Shown piece by piece: positions 1 through 8,325 of a stretch of DNA of 64,000 bases. The number at the start of each line of letters is the position of its first letter. Position 1 is the stretch's first letter. This stretch comes from JANQPX01 sp039197065 (lineage in GTDB: Bacteria > Pseudomonadota > Alphaproteobacteria > Geminicoccales > Geminicoccaceae): the NCBI GenBank assembly GCA_039197065.1, contig JBCCUL010000039.1:1-64000 (forward strand), in the 5' to 3' direction. A program made the translations under genes and the position numbers. The notes under the pieces were generated by a model. The model ran no database searches, was not told where the DNA came from, and was given only the letters and a program-made list of their open reading frames with translations.

Positions 1-141
1 CGACGCCTCTTCACCGGCATAAAGATGCACGAACCCCGGAATGTTCCCCGCCGAAAACTCCTCGTGAAGCGTATCCTCAAACTCACGGATCACCGTCATC
101 CGACGATAAGCCTCTCGTAACTCCTCTCGACTCAACTGCAT
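1..141 (-). CDS. TPP-dependent dehydrogenase E1 component, alpha subunit (N-terminal part)
   Basis: Only the first 47 codons lie in the window. The peptide begins MQLSREELREAYRRM and continues VIREFEDTLHEEF and PGFVHLYAGEEA, the N-terminal pattern of pyruvate/acetoin dehydrogenase E1-alpha subunits, which decarboxylate a 2-oxo substrate on thiamine diphosphate. The ATG at 141 is preceded by a good ribosome site (GGAGGT, 5 nt away). It lies 27 bp after the stop of the ABC ATPase gene on the same strand, so it is probably the next gene of that transporter operon. Pyruvate, acetoin and other 2-oxo substrates cannot be told apart from this fragment. Confidence 0.85.
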   Translation of the reverse strand, partial: MQLSREELREAYRRMTVIREFEDTLHEEFSAGNIPGFVHLYAGEEAS

Positions 142-168
142 AACTGACCTCCGTTTCCTGTTCGTCCT

Positions 169-1269
169 TCAGAAGTAAGCAAGGCCGCTATCGCCGGCGA
201 AGACGTGCCATCCCGTTCGATCGAACGTCAGATAGCAGTCATCGCCCATATCGGCCTTGAAGTTGGGTTTGGTCTTGACCAGGAGCTTGGTGTCGCCGAC
301 CGAGGCGTCCACCAGCATGTCCCCGCCAAGCGGCTCGGTCACCAGGACCTTTGCCTTGATCGCCTGCTCGCTCGGCTCATGGCTGATGCCGATCTCATCC
401 GGGCGCACGCCGAGCTTGACCGCCGATGGCGCGCCGCCATTGGCCTTGCCGCGGATGACTGATGCCTGTTCGCCATCGACGGTCATTCGGAATTCGGGGT
501 GACGAAGCGTCAGTGCGCCCGCGTCCTCTTCGAGCTGGCATTCGAGAAAGTTCATGGGCGGCTCGCCGATGAAGCCGCCGACCCATTCATTCACGGGATG
601 GCGGTAGATTTCTTCAGGCGTGCCGAATTGCTGCAGCACGCCTTCATGCATGACGGCGATGCGATCGGCCATGGAGAGCGCTTCGAGCTGATCATGGGTG
701 ACGTAGATCATGGTGGTGCCCAGCTCGCGCTGCATCAGCTTCAGCTCGCCGCGCATATGGGCGCGAAGCTTGGCGTCGAGATGGGCGATGGGCTCGTCGA
801 ACAGGAAGAGCTCCGGCTCGCGCACGATCGCCCGGCCGATGGCGGTGCGCTGCTTCTGACCGCCGGAAAGCTCGACCGGCTTTCGATCGAGAAGCTGGCC
901 GATCTCCAAAAGCGTCGCCGCCTTCTTCACTTTCTGATCGATGACTGCCTTATCCATGCCGCGAAGGCGAAGCGAGTTGGCGATATTGTCGTAGACGGTC
1001 TTGTGCGGGTAGAGCGCATAGTTCTCGAACACCATCGCGATGTCGCGATCCTTCGGCGGCAGGTCGTTGATCCGCTTTTCGCCAAAGAGAATGTCGCCGG
1101 CGCTGATATGTTCGAGACCGGCGAGCATGCGCAGCGTCGAGGACTTGCCGCAGCCGGAAGGGCCAAGAATGCAAAGAAACTCACCGTCCCGGCATTCCAA
1201 GTTCAGATCGCGCACGGCCTCGGTCTTGCCGTAATATTTCCAGACATTCTTGATGCTGACGGAGGCCAT
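169..1269 (-). CDS. CUT1-family ABC importer ATP-binding protein (UgpC/MalK-like)
   Basis: Cytoplasmic ATPase of 366 residues energising the importer encoded just upstream. Walker A GPSGCGKS is at residues 36-43, signature LSGGQKQ at 134-140, Walker B FLFDEP at 155-160 and the switch histidine at 192. A C-terminal domain of about 130 residues fits the TOBE/regulatory domain of MalK, UgpC and GlpS/GlpT-type subunits. The Q-loop reads VFENYALYPHKT, with Glu82 where most relatives have Gln. It is fourth in a minus-strand operon (binding protein, two permeases, ATPase) and 41 bp after the second permease. The CUT1 system at 16-19 kb has no ATPase of its own and might share this one (inference). 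Confidence 0.93.
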   Translation of the reverse strand: MASVSIKNVWKYYGKTEAVRDLNLECRDGEFLCILGPSGCGKSSTLRMLAGLEHISAGDILFGEKRINDLPPKDRDIAMVFENYALYPHKTVYDNIANSLRLRGMDKAVIDQKVKKAATLLEIGQLLDRKPVELSGGQKQRTAIGRAIVREPELFLFDEPIAHLDAKLRAHMRGELKLMQRELGTTMIYVTHDQLEALSMADRIAVMHEGVLQQFGTPEEIYRHPVNEWVGGFIGEPPMNFLECQLEEDAGALTLRHPEFRMTVDGEQASVIRGKANGGAPSAVKLGVRPDEIGISHEPSEQAIKAKVLVTEPLGGDMLVDASVGDTKLLVKTKPNFKADMGDDCYLTFDRTGWHVFAGDSGLAYF

Positions 1270-1310
1270 TGTCGTTCGTGTCTCCTATTCGCGCCCGCTA
1301 CTCGCGCGTT

Positions 1311-2189
1311 CTATTCACGTACTGCGCCCATGGTGAGGCCGGTGACCAGATAGCGCCGGATCAAGAGGCCGAGGAACATCATCGGCAGCGTGGTCACCAC
1401 ACCCGCCGCCATGATCTTGCCCCATTGGATATTTTGCGGCTGCACCAGTTCCTTGGTCGCGACCGGCAGGGTCTTGGCGCCGCCGGAACCGATGATCGAT
1501 GCGAACAAGAAGTCGTTCCAGGCGAACAGCACGCAGAGCACGATGAAAGCGCCGATGCCTGGCGCCACCAGCGGCAGGATTTCGCGAAACGCCTGGAAGC
1601 GCGTGCAGCCGTCGCACATTGCGGCTTCCTCGATCGCGTAGGGCACGTTGTCGAAGAAGCCTTTCAGGATCCAGATCGCAAAAGGCAGGTTGAAGGTCGT
1701 GTAGGCGAGGATCAGCCCCGGCAGCGTGCCGACCAGACCGGCTCCGCGAAAGATCGCATAGAGCGGCACCATCACCGCGACCACCGGCGCCATGCGGGTC
1801 GAGATGATCCAGAAGAAGAGGTCCTTCTTGCCGCGAAACTCGACGCGCGAGAGCGAATAGGCGGCCATCGAGCCGAAGACCACGGAGATCACGGCGGAGC
1901 CTAGGGACGCGATGATGCTGTTGGTGAGATAGGTGCCGAAATTGTTATCGGCGAACAGATCCACATAGTGTTTGAAGGTTGGCGTGAAGTCGAAAAAGAT
2001 GCCGATGCTTGTCCAATCCCCAACGGCAGGCAGGTTGAAAGCTTCAAGCAGGTCCTTGAACGAGCTGACGAACATGATGAACAGCGGCAGCACCGTCCAG
2101 ACGAGGTAGATCGCGAGGAAGACCGCCGCCAGGACTTCGAGAAGACGCCTTGCCGGCGAGCGATAGGTGACGACGTCGGAGGAAGCCAT
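1311..2189 (-). CDS. CUT1 ABC importer permease, MalG type
   Basis: Inner-membrane permease of 292 residues with about six hydrophobic segments. The cytoplasmic EAA loop appears as EEAAMCDGCTRFQAFREI, the contact site for the ATPase. The C-terminus (RRYLVTGLTMGAVRE) is characteristic of MalG-type subunits. It lies between the other permease and the ATPase on the same strand. With its neighbours it should import a carbohydrate, polyol or related small solute; the sequence does not identify the substrate. Confidence 0.92.
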   Translation of the reverse strand: MASSDVVTYRSPARRLLEVLAAVFLAIYLVWTVLPLFIMFVSSFKDLLEAFNLPAVGDWTSIGIFFDFTPTFKHYVDLFADNNFGTYLTNSIIASLGSAVISVVFGSMAAYSLSRVEFRGKKDLFFWIISTRMAPVVAVMVPLYAIFRGAGLVGTLPGLILAYTTFNLPFAIWILKGFFDNVPYAIEEAAMCDGCTRFQAFREILPLVAPGIGAFIVLCVLFAWNDFLFASIIGSGGAKTLPVATKELVQPQNIQWGKIMAAGVVTTLPMMFLGLLIRRYLVTGLTMGAVRE

Positions 2190-2286
2190 CGCCTAGCGGT
2201 CCCGCCGTGTCTGATGCGGTGCGGAAGCGGTTGCCTTCAGGTCCGCATTCGCAGCATCACACCAAGTCGATGAGGTGGTCATACCA

Positions 2287-3285
2287 CTAGTTTCCTGCCT
2301 GGGTCTGGCCGGCCTTGCTCGCTGGGCTGTCGAACACCCGAACGAGGATCAGGCCGAGGATGATGGTGACGACGAGCAGGGTGAGCGCGATCGCAGCGCC
2401 CCGACCGAGCTTGAAGAACTGGAAGGACACGTCGAAGAGGTAGGTCGGCAGGATCTTGGTGGAGTTGGCGGGGCCGCCGCCGGTCAGCACCAGGATCGCG
2501 TCGATGAAGCGGAAATTGTCCATGAAGCGAAGGAGGATCGCGATCAGCAGGAAGGGGTAGAGATTGGGCAGCGAGATCTGGAAGAAATTCCGAAGCGGGC
2601 CGGCGCCGTCGACCATATTGGCTTCGAGCTGATCCCTCGGCACGCGTTTCAGGCCGGCGAGCGTGATCAGGATGATCAGAGGAGTCCATTGCCAGACATC
2701 GACGATCACGATGCCGATCATCGCGGTCGAGCGATCGCCCAGGATCGAGGTTTCGCCGAGGATACCGGCACTTTGCAGGAGCCAGTGATACCAGCCGAAC
2801 GTGCCGTTATAGAGATAATACCAGACGAGACCGGCGATCACCGGGGCCATCATCATCGGCATCAGGAAGACGGTGACCAGGATCTTTTCGTAGCGCGAAT
2901 TGTTGAGGAGAACCGCCAGGAGCACGCCGAGCCCGACCTGCAGGACCATGCACATTGCGCTGTATTGAATGAGCAGCCACCAGCCTTCCTGAAACTTTCG
3001 ATCCCGCCCCAGCCGCGTCCAGTTTTTGAAGTTGTTCCAGACGTCACTGCCGCCGGCGGCGTCGACTTCGTGGAGGCTCATATAGATGAGCCAGAAGAAC
3101 GGGTAGATGGTGATGCAGGCGAGAATGATGATCGCCGGCATCATGAGATAGACGTAATAGCGCCTGGATGGCGCCGGGTTCAGGGACGCCGGGCCATAGC
3201 CGATCGAGCGTGCGCCGTCCTGCATGGTGACGCCGGCCGACGCCTCGGCTCCCAGTCCATCATTCGGTAAGGTCGAAACCGCCAT
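2287..3285 (-). CDS. CUT1 ABC importer permease, MalF type
   Basis: Inner-membrane permease of 332 residues. A soluble N-terminal stretch of about 45 residues precedes the first hydrophobic segment (VYLMMPAIIILACITI). The EAA loop (LEANMVDGAGPLRNFFQI) and a following GGGPANSTKILPTYLF segment are typical of MalF/UgpA-type subunits. It should pair with the MalG-type permease downstream. The 69 bp separating it from the binding-protein gene contain a strong hairpin with a T-rich tail, so this gene is probably expressed less than the binding protein. Confidence 0.92.
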   Translation of the reverse strand: MAVSTLPNDGLGAEASAGVTMQDGARSIGYGPASLNPAPSRRYYVYLMMPAIIILACITIYPFFWLIYMSLHEVDAAGGSDVWNNFKNWTRLGRDRKFQEGWWLLIQYSAMCMVLQVGLGVLLAVLLNNSRYEKILVTVFLMPMMMAPVIAGLVWYYLYNGTFGWYHWLLQSAGILGETSILGDRSTAMIGIVIVDVWQWTPLIILITLAGLKRVPRDQLEANMVDGAGPLRNFFQISLPNLYPFLLIAILLRFMDNFRFIDAILVLTGGGPANSTKILPTYLFDVSFQFFKLGRGAAIALTLLVVTIILGLILVRVFDSPASKAGQTQAGN

Positions 3286-3310
3286 CCCTGTCAGACGCCC
3301 CCGTTAGCGT

Positions 3311-3346
3311 GCAGCAAAGAAAGGTCGGGACCCGAAGGTCCCGACC
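3311..3346 (-). terminator. Intrinsic terminator/attenuator after the binding-protein gene
   Basis: Arms at 3323-3332 and 3337-3346 (GGTCGGGACC and GGTCCCGACC) form a perfect 10-bp stem. Read on the minus strand the loop is TTCG closed by C-G, the very stable UUCG tetraloop, and TTTCTTTGC follows at 3322-3314. It starts 9 bp after the binding-protein stop and precedes the permease genes of the same operon, so partial read-through would give excess binding protein. Confidence 0.8.
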
Positions 3347-3354
3347 CAGGCGTT

Positions 3355-4884
3355 CTAGAGATCGTGCAGGTCATCGACCTGCCAGCGGATTTCCTCGCAG
3401 GCTTCCTCGGCCGACAACTCGCCGGTGACGCAGCGCTGCGTCTCGGTCAGGATGATGTTGTGGTACTCGTTGGCCTCGGGGATTTTCGGGCCGAGCACGA
3501 AGTTCGGGTCGCGGATGCCGATGTCGTAGACCGCATCGAAGGTGAGCGCGTTCGGCATCGACGTCGGCCGCTTTCTCGCTTCCGCCACCTCCGGCACCTC
3601 AAGCACGGACTTCCGGGTCGGCGTGCCGCCGAGTTCTTTGAGCACCCCAAGCTGCGTGTCTTTGGAAACGGCCCATTGCGCAAAGATGTAAGCAGCGCGC
3701 TTCAGATCATCGGAGGCCGAGGCATTGATGCCGATGCCGCCGATGCCGCAATTGGTGCCGTTGACGGCAGGTCCGCCACCGACGATCCAGTCCGGGTCAC
3801 CCTTCGGGCAGGCGGCGTAAGCGGTCTTGCCGCCGGCCGCGCGGGACGTGCTCTCATCCTCGATCGAGGCGGCGAACTCGTGATACTGCACCTGCATCGC
3901 AACGTCGCCGGCCTGATAGACGGTGTTCAGCTCCAGGGTGCCATTGGCGAGATTGTCAGGGTGGCAAACATCGGCCTGGTCCTTGAACTTCTGCATGATC
4001 AGGACGGACTGCTCGTCGCCCCATTTGGTCGGCCCGGGTTCCTTGGAGCCGAGCTTGTCGTCGACGTCAAAGTCGGTCCACTGACCGTGGGAGAACAGCA
4101 TGCGCTGGATGTCGAGCTGCAGGGTCCAGGCGAACGAGCCCTGATGCTGCGCGTAGCCATAGGGAATGTCGTCCCGACCGCCCTCGCGCACCTTTTTGAA
4201 GAAGGTGGCGAAGTCCTGGACGTGTTTCCAGGTGGTGTCGGTCGTGAACTCCATGCGGTAGCCATATTCCGCTTCGAAGTCCTTCGAGAGCTCCTCGAAC
4301 AGATCCTGACGATAGAAGGTGCAGGCGACCGCGCAGTCATAGGGAAAGGCGACGATGCGGCCGGGCTCGTAGTAAACGCCGCAGGCCGTCAGGAAGTTCT
4401 CGAACCAGGCGTCATCGCCATAGCCTTCGGGATCCTGCGGCAGCGTGTCGTCGCCGGTATACTCGGTAAGATCGGCATAGAAGTCGGCGAACGGCGAGCC
4501 GATCGGCTTGTCCTGCACATAGTTCAGATGGAAGTCGGCATTGCCGCCTCTGAGATCGATACCGACCTTTTGCTGCACGACCGGAAGATCGTCCGTCAGG
4601 ATCTCGACCTCGATGCCGGTCAAGTCGTAGAAGGCCTGGAGATTGTCGCGGATCGCGAAAGAGGGCGGCGTGTTCTCCGACATGAAGACCAGCTTCGAGC
4701 CTTCATACTGCTTCCACTTCGCGTCTTCCGAGGACTGCGCCTGCACCTTGGATCGGAAGATCGTGGAGTTCAGACCGACGGCGATCGATCCAGCCCCGAG
4801 TGCTGTCGCGACCCCGCCGCCAAGCTCCATGAACTTCCGGCGCGAAACACGACGGAAATGCGCGTTCTTCGGCACGTAGAACAT
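3355..4884 (-). CDS. Tat-exported solute-binding protein of the CUT1 importer
   Basis: Periplasmic binding protein of 509 residues, first gene of the operon. The N-terminus has a twin-arginine signal (SRRKFMELGG near residue 15, then a hydrophobic stretch and a QAQSS cleavage region), so it is probably exported folded by Tat. The mature part has the layout of large family 1 extracellular solute-binding proteins, with a hinge-like segment near FPYDCAVACTFYRQDL. Several cysteines lie in the mature region. The ligand is unknown; the linked E1-alpha gene hints that the imported compound or its product is a 2-oxo acid or acetoin precursor (inference). Confidence 0.9.
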   Translation of the reverse strand: MFYVPKNAHFRRVSRRKFMELGGGVATALGAGSIAVGLNSTIFRSKVQAQSSEDAKWKQYEGSKLVFMSENTPPSFAIRDNLQAFYDLTGIEVEILTDDLPVVQQKVGIDLRGGNADFHLNYVQDKPIGSPFADFYADLTEYTGDDTLPQDPEGYGDDAWFENFLTACGVYYEPGRIVAFPYDCAVACTFYRQDLFEELSKDFEAEYGYRMEFTTDTTWKHVQDFATFFKKVREGGRDDIPYGYAQHQGSFAWTLQLDIQRMLFSHGQWTDFDVDDKLGSKEPGPTKWGDEQSVLIMQKFKDQADVCHPDNLANGTLELNTVYQAGDVAMQVQYHEFAASIEDESTSRAAGGKTAYAACPKGDPDWIVGGGPAVNGTNCGIGGIGINASASDDLKRAAYIFAQWAVSKDTQLGVLKELGGTPTRKSVLEVPEVAEARKRPTSMPNALTFDAVYDIGIRDPNFVLGPKIPEANEYHNIILTETQRCVTGELSAEEACEEIRWQVDDLHDL

Positions 4885-5278
4885 CGACGTCTCCCCTGTT
4901 GGCCGTTCACTGTGGCCATTTCTCTATCGAGGCCTAGGCCTCCCCGTGTGGCTCTTTGCTTGGCCACGCTCAAAACCCTTTACTGAGTTCTGACGTTTGT
5001 TCGCGTGATGCGCTTTTTTACAAAAGTTATATGAGATCAGGCCGAGGTCAAGCGCCGGGCCAAAATTTGACAGGTTGTTTCGCCGTTATCGTTGCGCATT
5101 CGGTCAATCCGCAATCCAATAGCGCAGCTCACATGATCGCGCTGATGCTTCGTTGAAGGCGCCGGCGCGGTCCCCCAATAGGTTGTCGTCTCGCGGAAGA
5201 CGTTCGTCCCACAGAAGCTTTTCTCGACATGCCTGCAAATCGGCCTGAATTGCAGTCGACATCTGCGTCCAAGAAACG
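4885..5278. other. Intergenic region upstream of the CUT1 operon
   Basis: No credible coding sequence. It separates the start of the Tat-exported binding-protein gene from the end of the neighbouring CUT2 operon and must hold the promoter of the first operon. An AT-rich patch at about 5010-5035 is the likeliest place for promoter elements, but I could not fix -35/-10 boxes or an operator with confidence. Confidence 0.4.
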
Positions 5279-5306
5279 AGGGCGTGCACCTGAGGTGACA
5301 CGCCCT
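5268..5306 (-). terminator. Probable terminator of the minus-strand CUT2 operon
   Basis: Inverted arms AGGGCGTG (5279-5286) and CACGCCCT (5299-5306) enclose a second short pairing (CACC/GGTG). Read on the minus strand the stem is followed by CGTTTCTTGG. It begins 20 bp after the stop of the last gene of the operon. The T run is short, so efficiency is uncertain. Confidence 0.6.
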
Positions 5307-5325
5307 GCGTTTGCATTCCGGCCGC

Positions 5326-6312
5326 TTAGCGAATACCGGCGTCGATCAGATCGACCAGATCGCCGATCGTGTCAGGCGTTACCGTTCCGGCGCCGGTGTT
5401 GAGGGACAGGCCCGGCATCTTGTACTTCGCGGTCAAGACGCATTGCAGCACCGGCATGAAGCCCTGGAGGTAAAGAAGCTGATCCAGGGTTGCCGAGACA
5501 TAGCCGGACTGGAGGCCGTCGATGGTCGCGGGAGCAAGGTCGATGCCGCCGACGATGATCTCGCCCGGCTGCTTACCGGCCTTTTGCAGCGTGTCAGCGA
5601 GAATGCCGGTAATACCGCCATGCTGGGTGCCGATCGCCTTCAGATTGGGGTTGGCCTGGACGTAGGCGGCGAGGATCGGCACGGCGAGCGAGGCGTCGCT
5701 ATTGGCTTCCTGGGTGATCTCAAGGCGATCGACCTTGAGGCCAGCGGCTTCAAGCGTGTCGGCAAGGCCCTTTTCCGACTGGCCGCGCTCGGCCTGGCTG
5801 AAGACGCCATAGACCATCGCTTCGTCGCCTGCCTCAAGACCCTGCGCGATCATATGCTCCGCCGTAAGCTTACCGCCTTCATAAAGATCGACGCCGGCAT
5901 AGCCCGTGCCCGCAGCGCCAAAGTCCGCTTGAAGGTCGGTCATCGGTGAATTGCCGATGGTGACGACGATACCCTGATCCGTGGCCTGGGCGACCAGATC
6001 ACGGAAGGCGGCGCTGCCGGGATGGCCCATGATCGCGATGCAGCTGGGCTGGGCGGCGACGGCTTCCTTGAACTGGTTGATCATGGTCTCTGGCGCCCAG
6101 GCCGAGAACTGTTCGTTCAGCTCGACGCCGAGGGCCTTGGCCGCTTCGGCAGCACCGGTCTGGCGTGCAAGCGTGGCGCCGTCGCCGGGATTGCCGCCCA
6201 TCTGCATATACATGACCAGGCCATCGCCCGGAGGCGCATCCTGGGCGGACGCTACCGCGCTACCTGCGAGAATGGCGGTCGTCGCCAGCATCGCCTTTAC
6301 CGTCTTGTTCAT
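5326..6312 (-). CDS. Ribose-type (CUT2) periplasmic solute-binding protein
   Basis: A 328-residue type 1 periplasmic binding protein. Residues 1-23 form a Sec signal peptide ending AGSAVASAQ. Mature motifs include MGHPGSAAFRDLVAQATDQG in the N-lobe and VGGIDLAPATIDGLQSGYVS in the C-lobe, as in RbsB-like proteins. Its ATG overlaps the TGA of the preceding permease (ATGA), so the two are translationally coupled. It is the last gene of an ATPase-permease-binding protein operon, an unusual order. The ligand is probably a sugar or sugar-like compound, not identifiable here. Confidence 0.9.
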   Translation of the reverse strand: MNKTVKAMLATTAILAGSAVASAQDAPPGDGLVMYMQMGGNPGDGATLARQTGAAEAAKALGVELNEQFSAWAPETMINQFKEAVAAQPSCIAIMGHPGSAAFRDLVAQATDQGIVVTIGNSPMTDLQADFGAAGTGYAGVDLYEGGKLTAEHMIAQGLEAGDEAMVYGVFSQAERGQSEKGLADTLEAAGLKVDRLEITQEANSDASLAVPILAAYVQANPNLKAIGTQHGGITGILADTLQKAGKQPGEIIVGGIDLAPATIDGLQSGYVSATLDQLLYLQGFMPVLQCVLTAKYKMPGLSLNTGAGTVTPDTIGDLVDLIDAGIR

Positions 6313-7386
6313 GATCGTTCCTCCCCTTGGTTGATGGACATAGCCGCCCGTTTGGGCGCTGCTTTCTCGGCTCCTCCGAAACGCGCGAAGAAAGCGGCGC
6401 GTTTTTGCGGTTCGTCGAGATAGAGATAGAAAATGATGGCGAACAGGAAGACCAGGCCCTGGATGGTGCGCACCCAGGCGCCGGTCAGGCCGGAGGCGAC
6501 CAGCCCCGCTTCGATCATTCCTATGATCAGGCAGCCGAACACCGTGCCGATGATCGTCGCCCGCCCACCGAAGATCGAGGTGCCGCCGATCAGCACGGAC
6601 GCGATGGCGGTCAGCAGATAGCCCTGCCCCTGGTTACCGAAATAGTTCTTGTTCTCCAGGGTCAGCATGACCGCAGCCATGCCGGCAAGCAGCCCCATCA
6701 GCGTGAAGATCTTGATTTTTTCGCGGTCGACATCGATGCCGACGACGCGTGACACGTCGTTGCTGTCGCCGATGAACAGGGTGTGCTCGCCGAAGCGATG
6801 CCGGTTCAGGATGAACCAGAGGAAGATGACGATCGCCGCCGTCCAAAGCGCCTGCATCGGGATCTGCCAGATCCAGGGAGGGCCATCCACACCGGCGAGC
6901 GGCCGGCCGACGATCACGTTCCAGACCGACGTCTCATCGGCGCCGCGGAGAGCATAGGACTTGCCACCGGAGAGCACGGTCGCCATGCCAAACCAGAGGA
7001 ACTGGGTGCCGAGCGTGGTGATGAAGGACGGAATGCCGACCTTGGCGATCAGCAGGCCGTTGATGAAGCCGACCAGGACGCCGGCACCGAGTCCTGCCAA
7101 GACCGCGATCCAACCGAGTTGGTATTCCTTGAACAGCACGGCGAAGACGAAGCCGGCAAAGCCGATGATCGCCGGGAAGGAAAGATCGATCTCGCCTGAT
7201 CCGATCACGAAGGTCAGGCCGATCGCCAGCAGGATCAGCGGCGGCAGGGTCGAAAGAAAGGTCGTGTAGATGAAGGGCGCCAGAAAAACCTGCGGCGCCG
7301 TCGTCATGAAGAGGCCGAGCAGAAGCACAAACACCACGATAATCGGCAGGCCTTCAATGCGGCGCGTAATCGGTATGGCGGAACGA

Positions 7387-7394
<8 letters not shown>
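6309..7394 (-). CDS. CUT2 ABC importer permease (RbsC-like)
   Basis: Membrane permease of about 361 residues with 8-10 hydrophobic segments. Motifs typical of RbsC-type subunits are GSGEIDLSFPAIIGFAGF, NGLLIAKVGIPSFITTLGTQ and IASVLIGGTSIFGGRATIIG. I chose the ATG at 7394 (MADRSAIP), which overlaps the end of the ATPase gene by 8 nt; an in-frame ATG at 7412 lacks a clear ribosome site. As the only permease gene of this operon, it probably acts as a homodimer. Confidence 0.9.
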
Positions 7395-8205
<811 letters not shown>

Positions 8206-8228
8206 GCTCCAGCGCCTCGTTTTGATCG

Positions 8229-8300
8229 ATTGTCGCTCTCCATCTTCGAGAAGTCGACCTTGTAGCCGCCCTTTTTTCCAGCCGGGACAGATCGAACATT
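8229..8300 (-). pseudogene. Fragment of a sugar-binding-protein gene
   Basis: On the minus strand this stretch reads like the mature N-terminus of the binding protein encoded at 11261. GKKGGYKVDFSKMESDN corresponds to EKKDRYKVGFSQMESNN there, and the DNA itself is alike over roughly 55-70 nt, including CTACAAGGTCG and AGATGGAGAG. The fragment is not translatable as one frame: the A run at 8273-8278 is one base too short to join FDLSRLEK to KGGYKV. It lies between the GMC oxidoreductase stop and the ATPase start, so it is probably the remains of a deleted binding-protein gene. Confidence 0.65.
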
Positions 8301-8325
8301 TCGGCGAAGTTCTCTGCTGGCAACT

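Noticed and set aside
3364..4986. Long plus-strand open frame (about 540 codons) opposite the CUT1 binding protein
   Set aside because: It is an antisense shadow in GC-rich DNA; the minus-strand frame has a signal peptide, family motifs and an operon context, the plus frame has none.
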